Shown: positions 55,700 to 64,000 of the stretch, piece after piece
How the letters are laid out: each line of letters begins with the position of its first letter
Numbering within the stretch: position 1 is the first letter of the stretch
NCBI GenBank assembly: GCA_014529385.2
Contig: CM043958.1
Location: 123,742,817 to 123,806,816 of the forward strand
Source: Adiantum capillus-veneris
Lineage: Eukaryota > Streptophyta > Polypodiopsida > Polypodiales > Pteridaceae
DNA length: 64,000 bases
Direction of reading: 5' to 3'
Notes under the pieces: generated by a model
Told to the model about the DNA's origin: nothing
Seen by the model: the letters and a program-made list of their open reading frames with translations, nothing else
Database searches by the model: none
Translations under genes and position numbers: made by a program

Positions 55700-56900
55700 A
55701 AAGTTTGTAAAAACTCAAATTATTTACTTTTTCTTGACATTTTAGGCCAATTAAGTTTTGACACGACTCAGAAGCTTAAAATAGCTCATAAAAAGATTGT
55801 CTAGTGGAAAAGTTCAAAAAAGTGTTCATTTTGGGCCTAAAGTAAATAATCGTGATTATTTACTTTCAGCTCAAATCTGACCAAGGTTGATACCATAGAC
55901 TCTATGCATGGGTACAACAACTTTAGTGAAGGCACATAGAATTTGTATCACCAAACTGACCAAAAACTGGGTAAAATCAAAAGTCTGTACTGACTTTTGA
56001 GAACTTGAGTGTGTGTAAATTAGGGGGAAAATTGTTCAAATTCAATAAAATTTGATTCATAGGCTTATATTGATGTGATAGACATGTGTACATGCTCAAT
56101 TGATAGAAAAGATATAAAAATTTGCCAGAAGTAAATAATCGTGAGTATTTACATCTGTCCCATTTTTCAACTTTTTTGACCAAGTTAGCATACCATTAGC
56201 TTTACCATGTTGTATTAAGCCCACAAACCAATTTTGGTAAGATTTGAATCATTGGATTGAAAATTGTGGCCAAATTTGCAAAGTCAGTCTACAGATACAA
56301 AACCGATGACCATTTGAACAAAAATTATCCAAACTTGATGAAACTTCGCTAGGGAGCTTAAGTTGAGATACTTAACAGATCTGTGTTAAGATGGAGACAA
56401 AAACTTGTAAAAACATACCTGGAGTAAATAATCGCAATTATTTACATCTACTTCAAAAATTGATAATCTTGTACATTTGAGTATACCACAAGGTCAAGCA
56501 TATCAAGTAGACCACACAAATCAATTTTGGTGAAATTTGGATCACAAAAGTCATACTTAAGCCAGATTCTTGAAAATTGAGTCTGCAAACATGAAACAAT
56601 TGATAACTTGAACAAATTTTATCCAAACTTAGTAAAACTTGTCCAGGGACCTTAACAGGTTGTGTACTTGGCAGACCAAGCCAAAAAGTGCAAAAAACTA
56701 AGAAAGATAAATAATCACGATTATTTACTACTGCTACACAGAGACACCTTTTTTACTTTTGAACTTGTACATTGTTAGACCAACATAATACAAGGCCATT
56801 GGAAAATTTTGGGTTCAATCGGATCCAAATTGATACATGTTCACTCAATTTTCAAGTTGCAGATTAGTCCTTTGATTTTTTGCAAAAGTGGAATCTGAAA
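55700..56900 (+). repeat. ~290-bp tandem array with central palindromes in gypsy leader
   Basis: Palindromic cores lie at 55839-55866, 56131-56152, 56423-56445 and 56706-56728, spaced about 289, 292 and 283 bp. The first has perfect 13-bp arms (AAAGTAAATAATC / GATTATTTACTTT) around GT. The others keep GTAAATAATC-type arms with one or two changes. Flanks are also homologous between units 2-4 (for example AATCAATTTTGGTGAAATTTG versus AACCAATTTTGGTAAGATTTG, and TATCCAAACTTGATGAAACTT versus TATCCAAACTTAGTAAAACTT). It is non-coding. Confidence 0.85.
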
Positions 56901-57138
56901 GTCTCAACTGTGACTCACTTAGCTCAATTTGAAGAGATACACACAGACAGTCACAATAGTTAGCAAGAATTGTACAGTCTTTGTGAAAGAACAGCTAACT
57001 TGATCAAAACTAATACAGGAATCAGGTTGCAGACAAGGAATTGAAAGCTTGACAAAAGTTGCCATCAAGTCAAGTGAAAGAAGCTGACAACAAGTCAATC
57101 CGACCATAAGTACTCTATCCAAGGCTTTACAAGTCTTT

Positions 57139-58917
57139 ATGAACCTTAGATCTGGTCGTATACTAGGAGACCAAGGCATATTTGGAGAGGCCGCTAGTAG
57201 AGTATCCACCGAAGAAAGTGTGAATCAAGGCAATCCCTTGCACACTATCCTTGAGGAAGTCTCAGACACTTTTTTACATTCAACATCTGAATTGTCTTCC
57301 TATTCGACTCACTCAAAAACCGGAACGACAGTGCGCTATAAACATATACTCTCTTTTTATAAGACTAATTTCCATGGAGCTCAAGTTTACCTCGATCCTA
57401 ACAAGAGTATGCTATTCGCATTGATGACCATGGTATTGAGTTTGAAGAGGAAATCAGGACAAACAAACAAGGAAAAATGTACATGGATAAAAACGGAACT
57501 CAGTATTTACAAGTTGAAAACCTTGACGTGACAAGTGGGGGTTAGAGGTAAATACCATAATTCTAGATATGGCAGCAAAAAAAGAACCACCAACTTTAGA
57601 ATTCGAGGGATACGATCAAGTTGATTTGAAGCCTTTGAAACGGCTTAGGCGGATAATCTTAGGATCGGAATATGTTGTTGGGAGGATAGAAACATCAAAG
57701 ATCTCCAATGGACTTCTCATGCCAAATCATGACAGCTAACACCTTTGAAGATTATCTATATCTTCAAGATCAAAGATAAGGGTTCAGCAGATCTACCAAC
57801 CTACCTATTTAGGGATTGTTATAACAATAACTTTGTTATGATGACTCCTGAGGAGGTGGAACAAACCAAATACCAAGGGTACTCCATAAGGGATTGGATA
57901 TTGGGCCAAGGACCAGAAACTATTTCAAGAGATGAAGATCATGAGAGTAGTGTTAAGAAACCAAGAACCACCTTATCACAAAGAAAACCGAGTGACACTA
58001 AAGCCAGTCCAGGGTTACATGAGTCACTATTTCCAACAGACTGGTTTGAAGGACTCGAAACACGACCAACCGCCAGGAGATTGGGATTTGAACCAAATAG
58101 ACGTACCGGACCAGTTGATTTTCAAAAATGGGTCAGAAAATACAATGGATCTGGGGATCTATATTACCACTTAGCAAGCTTTAAGCAAGTGCTAAGAACA
58201 AAAAGCATATTTGATTTCCATACTCAATTCGAGGGGTTTGGAATGACATTAGAAGGAAAAGCATTGACATGGTTCCAAAACATTCCACCAAGGTCAATCA
58301 TGGACTTGAATACATTAGCTCAAGGATTTGTAGTTGCTTGTTCCAAAATGGGGATCAAACACAATATGGTAGCTCAAATCTATACCTTTAAACAGAAACA
58401 AGGTGAGTCTACTAGGGATTGTGCAACTCGAATGAAACAATACATTGCAAGATGCCCAGAGCTAGAGATACCTGCAGAAGAAAGACTAGTATCATTGTTT
58501 CTAGAGGGACTGCTAAACAAAGAACTTCATGCTATACTGTATAGCAAGAAGCATATAACCCTAGAAGAGTGTGTGTCATATGCTATTGACTTAGGAGACA
58601 ATTGTGATATTTTCAATGAGGAAGATGTCCCTAAGGATAACCAAAGCAAAAAAACATCCAGCAAACCAGCACAAGTGGGAACGACTGCTGCAACACCTCT
58701 TTCAGCCATAGAAGACATGCTCAAAAGGATGAATGACATGATCAATGACATGCAAAAAGCACCTATGAGGAGACCAAGGCAAGGGATACCTCAACACAGG
58801 GACAACCAATTAGGCCGCAATAATGGTGTGCAATCGAGAGTAAATGGACCAACCATGAGACCAATGAGTGCTATTACCGACCAAAGTATGATGGAAATGT
58901 TCAGTACGTGCCTATGA
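57139..58917 (+). pseudogene. gag of third gypsy element
   Basis: It starts 'MNLRSGRILGDQG' at 57139, a common gag start in this kind of element. After frame changes near 57420-57745, the 390-residue frame (57745-58917) carries the capsid: 'GFEPNRRTGPVDFQKWVRKY', 'GKALTWFQNIPP', 'CPELEIPAEERLVSLFLEG' and 'LNKELHAILYSKKH'. It is homologous throughout to 3838-4678. Gag forms the particle in which cDNA is made. Confidence 0.9.
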
Positions 58918-59420
58918 GGCCACAAGGACAACCCATGTACATATATCATCCTAATATGGCCCCACCTCAAAGACCACCGATGGGTATGGAACGACCTCAA
59001 CCTGTGTTGGGTCAACAATCTCTATATCCGGGACATAATGCAGTGCCTATAAAGTACCAGCATCCAGAGGGAGTCATAGATGAACAAGCACTAGTGCGTG
59101 TTACACCCTACGCTGAGCCTAGTCCATCTACAGTAATGGTAGAAGGAGATTGGTATAATTCACATTCACCACCGATGGAAGAACCTGTGACTTATACTAC
59201 ACCAGAGCTTGCACCAATGTACTATGTATCTAATCAAGGTGTTAGACCTCTTATGGTAAGACCCATGATTAAGCCAAGAACTGGAAACTATCATAACTGT
59301 GGTGCAGATGATCATTGGAAAAATGAATGCCCAGAGCCTGATAAAAACCTCAAGCCAGTCAAAGCTTATTGCATATAATGCTGCAAAAAGGGAGGACACT
59401 TCCCTGAAGATTGACCAAAA
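58908..59420 (+). pseudogene. gag C-terminus with zinc knuckles, third gypsy element
   Basis: Met/Pro/Gln-rich linker, then 'NCGADDHWKNECPEPDKNL' (first CCHC-type knuckle, its first Cys replaced by His in 'YHNC'). After a stop at 59378, 'CCKKGGHFPEDx' follows (second knuckle, last Cys mutated to a stop). These knuckles bind the genomic RNA. Confidence 0.78.
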
Positions 59421-60420
59421 ATTCCTTTAAACAAGGGTAAAACAGTAGTGAATGTAGTCCAAGTAATACCTAGTAGCTCTTCTAAGAGTGAACCGATTGT
59501 TCCAAACAAGGTAATCACCAAAGCTCATGCTAAGAAAAAGAGACATAACTCCTCTGATGATTCGAAGAATACAAAACTTTCCTCTTAAAAAACCAAAAGA
59601 AGCAAAAACAAAAGGTATGAGATGAGAAAACAGAAACAAAGGGCTGAAATCGAGGAGAAAGCAAAGAAACTATTACAAGAAAAAGTAAAAGAAACTGAAA
59701 GTGAAATCAAGGAAACCACCGTGAAATCTGGAGAATCAATTTTCGTTGACAAAATTTTTTAGCCAATTAATGCAGCTTAGGAGGCTTACCAAGCGGGACT
59801 TAAAGCAAGCCAAAACATGGAAAATCTATCCTTCTCTGGACATGGAAGCAGCTAAGTTTGAAGCTTATTAAAATTTGGTAAGAATCATGCAAGAGATACT
59901 AGAAAAACAAAAACCCAAGCTCGAGAGTATGGCAAAACCTGAGGAGCTTGTGCAGGAACCAATAAAGAAATATCTGAAGTGGTGGTAGAACCCTACCTTG
60001 AAACAAAAGAGCCAGAACTTATAGTGCTGGACAGCGAAGATATCTTAGACGGAATTCCATTCGTAGAAGAAGACTGGCCAGGATACTTATGGGAAAAAGT
60101 GAGAGAGATCAATGATGGGAGCCTAACTCTAAAGTCAGCTCCTATAGAGGAAGTTTGGCTAAACAAACTACCTCTTGATATGGACATGGATGTACAATCC
60201 TTGTATGGAGATTGCAGATCTGAAGCTTCAGGAATGTCTAAACCATTGACCTTGAAAACACTACCCTCTTACTTGGGAGATAATGAAGATGAATTCATAG
60301 TGTGTAAAACCACGCAAGTGAAAAGAGCGGAATAGACCCTAGAAGTAGAAAACATTTGTTCAATCATGTCTACACCCATTCAATGCACTCTTACTTTAGG
60401 AGAACTGTTGAAAATTATAC
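59421..60420 (+). pseudogene. gag-pol linker, Lys/Glu-rich
   Basis: Broken frames rich in Lys, Glu and Ser (for example 59590-59760), then a 118-residue acidic frame (59979-60335). No catalytic motif is present. It is probably linker between nucleocapsid and protease. Confidence 0.5.
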
Positions 60421-60458
60421 CATATCTATGAAATGATTTACAGAAAACTCTAGAGAAG

Positions 60459-60913
60459 GTGGAAATAACAGGGTTAATCGAAAAAAAATTGGAAAAATCA
60501 AAATATGAAATGGATAACAAAGAGATTCGATCTGTTCCAATGAACAAAGTCGGAGAATACTACGAAGGGGAAGAAGGAAACACGACCCTTCTAGTGAGGT
60601 ATAATGATATGGAAACCATGGCAATACTGGATAGTGGGGCAAGCATAGCCATAGCTACGAAAGCAGTATGGGAATCCTGGGGCAACCATCCATTAGACAA
60701 ACTCAAATGAAATTGCAATTGGCTGATGGACACATCGAAAGACCTTTAGGACTGCTTGAAAAAGTGATAGTTAATTCCTGTGGGATTGAATATCAACACA
60801 CTTTTGCCATAGTAGACTTTGAAAAGAAACTCAATTACAAAATCATATTGGAAGACCTTTCATGCGACAAGTACAACTCATCCAGGATTGGGGAAAGAAT
60901 TATCTGTACTTGA
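60459..60913 (+). pseudogene. aspartic protease of third gypsy element
   Basis: 'MAILDSGASIAIATKAVWES' at about 60615-60675 is the retropepsin active site (DSGAS). A frameshift near 60700 separates it from 'MKLQLADGHIERPLGLLEKV' and 'YKIILEDLS', the rest of the protease fold. Confidence 0.85.
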
Positions 60914-62035
60914 AGCAAGTGGGATCAATAACAAGGGTTAATCTAAAAGATCACACTTACAAAGATGTCATGAGAACGCCCATACAAGAATTGATTCAGT
61001 CTCTTCGGCGGAAACTAAGCTTCCATATTGGTTGAACAAAGACACTCCTATTTGGATGTGTGGAGCCTCACAATATGGGAGCTTAAAACGAGAAGAATGT
61101 ATCTTAGAAAGGGATTGCACAGATGAAGCCTATATACCTGAACCCTTTCCAGAGCATTTGTTGTGAGTGGACTCAAATTTTAGCAACAATAGATGTATGT
61201 GTAAATACGTCTATGCCTACTCAATTTTGCAATGAGAACGGCTATGACATAATTCCCATACAAATGATCTCAACCCTCCATATTGAAGACGCAATTCGCA
61301 AATCCAAGGACTTGATGACAGCTCAGCAAGTCTTTTTAGACCTCTACTATGATGCAACGGATGAGTTAGAAGAACACTCAGCTTCCTCAGATGATTCGGG
61401 GTCGAAAAAAGAACTTGTGAGAGCTAAGCTACTCATAAAAGGAGGGGAGGAAAAGTTTTTTCGCTTTCCAAACCAGAAACCGAGAACATAGAAATGGTAT
61501 AGAAGAAAAAGAGACACTAGAAACTTGAAAGCTAGACCTATGCCATCAGTCTCCAGTAGAACACAGTTCGTGATGCAAATAGATGCACATGATTGTGTCA
61601 AGGACAAAGTCACTGGTAGATATCCTTTAAACAAAAATCCAGAAATATCGACAACATTGAGAAACACGGGAAAGGAAACTCAAGTAAAACCTAAAAACCA
61701 GGACAAGGTTTCAACCATGACACGAGTTGAGCGAAAAAAGAATATCAAGAGTTGAAAAAAGCTCTAAAGGAGATATACACAACTGAAATGGAAACCATAG
61801 AAGAGGATGGTAAAGAAGTAATGAGCGTTCCACCTCATTACAAGAAATATACTCTCCAAGACCGAAAAATCATAGTCGAACAACCTGTCAAGGAACTACG
61901 AAAACAGGGCGAGTCCTATGAAGGACCTGAAAATGCAAAAAGGATAGATCTGGCCGAACCAGAAGAAGAGCCTAGACCAGCCTTGCAAATGACCTTACAG
62001 AAGAAGAAGAAGAAGAGATTTTGTTAAACTTACTG
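60914..62035 (+). pseudogene. protease-RT linker of third gypsy element
   Basis: Frames of 122, 76 and 91 residues, acidic or basic in turn, lack known motifs. They occupy the usual linker between protease and RT and are separated by stops. Confidence 0.5.
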
Positions 62036-62810
62036 AAAGAATACCGAGATATCTTTGCTTGGTCTTATAAGGATCTGAAGGGTGTTGATCCAAAAATCTA
62101 TTAACATACCATACCCATAAGAGATGATGTGAAACCAAGTAGACAAAGGCCATACACATATAATGAAACATTTGCCAGAAAGATCAAAGAAGTGATTGAA
62201 AAACTAAAGGAAGTCAAATTCATTCATGAAATTGAACACACATATTGGGTTTCTCCAATTGTGGTAGTACCCAAGAAAAATGAAAAATTATGAGTGTGCG
62301 TCAATCTCAAGAAAGTGAATGCAGCTACCATTAGAGACAACTTTCTTCTTCCAATCGCTGAGCATGTTTTAGAACAAGTTGCAGAAAAAGAAGCTTACAG
62401 CTTTTTAGATGGCTTTTCAGGATACAATCAACTTTTGGTTGATCCCAAACATCAGCATAAAATTGCTTTTGCAATTGAATGGGGTATTTTTGCCTATCGG
62501 GTTATGCCTTTTGGATTAACTAATGCTCCTACCACCTTTCAAAGATTGATGAGCCATGTTTTTAAAGAATATCTTAGAAATTTCTTGGAAGTATATATGG
62601 ATGATATATGCATACATTCATCAATCCAGACTAATCATTTTGAATATCTCAAAAAGGTATTCAAAAAATGTAGACTTTATAAGATTTGCTTAAATCGTGA
62701 AAAGTGTACATTTATGGGTAGACAAGGAAAAATTATTGGACAAATAGTGTCTAAAAATGGCATAGCTACTGATATGGATAAAATTCATGTTATTGTTGAT
62801 TTGCCTTGAC
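62036..62810 (+). pseudogene. RT of third gypsy element
   Basis: 'YRDIFAWSYKDLKGVDP' at about 62040-62095, a stop, 'FIHEIEHTYWVSPIVVVPKK', a stop at about 62291, then 'CVNLKKVNAATIRDNFLLP', 'SFLDGFSGYNQLLVDP', 'YRVMPFGLTNAPTTFQRL' and 'EVYMDDICIHS' (catalytic DD intact). The frame closes at a stop at 62809. Confidence 0.92.
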
Positions 62811-63000
62811 CGACAACAGTCAAGGGGGTTAAAGCCTTCATGGGACATTGTGGATATTACAGACATTTCATTTATGTGTACGCTATAATTGCAAAACCCA
62901 TGTATAGCTTGATTACACACTTTGAATGGACTGAGGCGTGTGAAGAATCCTTCATGAAGCTTAAGCAAGCTCTTACCAAGCCGAACATTTCCTGAGGATA
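62811..63000 (+). pseudogene. RT-RNase H connection, RNase H absent
   Basis: 'VKGVKAFMGHCGYYRHFI' and 'FEWTEACEESFMKLKQAL' form the connection that normally leads into RNase H (FxxxTDAS...). The sequence instead goes, within about 20 bp, to the pre-integrase block, so about 120 codons of RNase H are missing. Confidence 0.82.
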
Positions 63001-63009
63001 TGAGTAAAT

Positions 63010-63990
63010 GCCGTCAAAAGAGCAATTGAAACGGAAGCAAGAGACTATGCTCTTATTGGAAACCAATTGTATCGGAGAGGTAAAGATCAACATTTGCGTC
63101 TTTGTGCAAACGAAGACGAATATATTCCCATTATAGAATAAGCACATGCTGGATTAGCTGGAGGTCACTTTTCTAGTGAGACCACCGCAAGAGCGATCTT
63201 AATGGCAGGCATAAGGTGGCCAACACTTTTTGCACATGCCAAAGAATATGTTCGAAGATGTGATGCTTGTCAACGAGCAAAAATGCCACCCCGTGTAAAT
63301 AGCATGCCCTTAAGACCAATGATGGTGGCTAGAGCTTTCACAAAATGGGGTATAGATTTTGTTGGTCCAATACAACCACTTGCTTATAGAACCCAAGCTC
63401 AATATATCATTGTAGCTACGGGCTATTTGACCAAGTGGGCCGAGGCTAAAGCAACTCAAAAGAATGATATCAGAACCACCGCCGCATTCTTATATGAGTA
63501 TGTGTTCACAAGATATGGATTGCCAATAGAAACAGTCAGTGATAGGGGACCCATTTCCTCAATGAGGTAATTGAGTATCTGCGTAATGAATTTACGGTCA
63601 TTCATAACAAATCTGCTCCCTATCACACACAAGCAAATGGACAAGCTGAGGATACGGATAAAATTCTTACCTCGGTATTGACTAAAGTGGTTAGTTTAGG
63701 AAGGACAGACTGGGAAATGAATCTCCATGATGCTCTATGGGCTTATCGAGTTTCATTCAAAACAGCTTTAAATGCAACATCCTTTAACCTTGTTTATGGT
63801 CTTGATGCCATACTACCAATAGAATTTCTATTGCCAACACTGAGGGTAGCTAAGGATCTTGAATGGACTGGACATGAATTGTCAGAGAGACTTGAAGATT
63901 TAGAAAAGCTAGATGAGCAAAAAGCTAACTGTTGCCTCACATCTATGCACAAAAGCAAAAACAAAAACAGGTTTTTGATCCCATCTAATC
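63010..63990 (+). pseudogene. integrase of third gypsy element
   Basis: 'ETEARDYALIGNQLYRRG', a stop, 'AHAGLAGGHFSSETTARAIL' and 'YVRRCDACQRAK' give the H2C2 zinc region. The core has 'WGIDFVGPIQP' (Asp 1), 'ETVSDRGPIS' (Asp 2) and, after a frameshift near 63565, 'HTQANGQAEDTDKIL' (catalytic Glu). 'DWEMNLHDALWAYRVSFKTA' and 'FNLVYGLDAILPIEFLLP' follow. All three catalytic positions are present, but the frame is broken. It continues outside the window. Confidence 0.9.
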
Positions 63991-64000
63991 ACAAAAATCT

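Larger units (their letters stand above)
54261..64000 (+). mobile_element. third Ty3/gypsy element, 5' LTR to integrase, runs off window
   Basis: 5' LTR (54261-55166), PBS, a ~2-kb leader with a tandem array, gag, zinc knuckle, protease, RT and integrase are in order on the plus strand. The element is cut by the window end before its 3' LTR. Gag and LTR match the pol-less derivative at 3.8-7.3 kb, so both belong to one family. RNase H is missing between RT and integrase. Several stops and frameshifts are present. Confidence 0.88.

Noticed and set aside
55715-55730. Half-palindrome CAAATTATTTACTTT as a fifth array unit
   Set aside because: Its distance to the next core (about 120 bp) does not fit the 283-292 bp period.

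Overview
This is eukaryotic nuclear DNA from a land plant with a large, repeat-choked genome. The evidence is: plant LTR retrotransposon lineages (Ty1/copia, and Ty3/gypsy including a chromovirus) with plant-type primer-binding sites; a U6 snRNA gene with a plant-style USE/TATA layout; degenerate CCCTAAA-type telomere-like repeats; and relics of PLS-class pentatricopeptide-repeat (PPR) genes. The Penelope-like element, the PPR style and the abundance of (CT)n tracts make a fern or other non-seed plant plausible, but I cannot name a species. No intact host protein-coding gene is recognisable.

Layout. 0-1.85 kb: (CT)n tracts and unassigned DNA. 1.85-3.41 kb: a complete miniature LTR element (TRIM) on the minus strand with a perfect 5-bp target-site duplication (TSD). 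3.8-7.3 kb: a pol-less gypsy derivative (gag, coiled-coil region, PPT, 3' LTR), of the same family as the element at the right end. 7.3-10.9 kb: a decayed Penelope-like element (PLE), followed by degenerate telomere-like repeats in the orientation expected for priming at a chromosome end. 11.1-13.1 kb: clustered (CT)n, (GT)n and (GA)n arrays. 13.2-16.4 kb: a decayed minus-strand gypsy element. 18.6-20.5 kb: a hAT transposase relic, minus strand. 22.5-28.0 kb: a non-autonomous LTR element with 1.04-kb LTRs, inserted into a repeat whose uninterrupted paralogue lies at 17.4-18.1 kb. 29.5 kb: U6 snRNA gene. 30.9-34.3 kb: a diverged segmental duplication carrying PPR pseudogene fragments. 34.7-39.9 kb: a nearly complete minus-strand copia element. 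39.9-41.8 kb: a gag-protease relic, minus strand. 42.2-43.1 kb: short tandem repeats and a hairpin. 43.2-51.4 kb: a copia element whose reverse transcriptase is split precisely by a 7-kb chromovirus. 51.5-54.3 kb: a second gypsy element lacking RNase H. 54.3-64.0 kb: a third gypsy element, entering the second one at its integrase and running off the window, with a ~290-bp tandem array in its leader.

The elements do not form a pathway. They are a stratigraphy of insertions, nearly all inactivated by stops, frameshifts, domain loss or mutated catalytic residues. The observations most worth following are: the PLE next to telomere-like repeats; (CT)n tracts lying inside the LTRs of three unrelated families in the same sense orientation; the palindrome-bearing leader array of the right-hand gypsy element; and the empty-site paralogue that fixes one insertion to the base.
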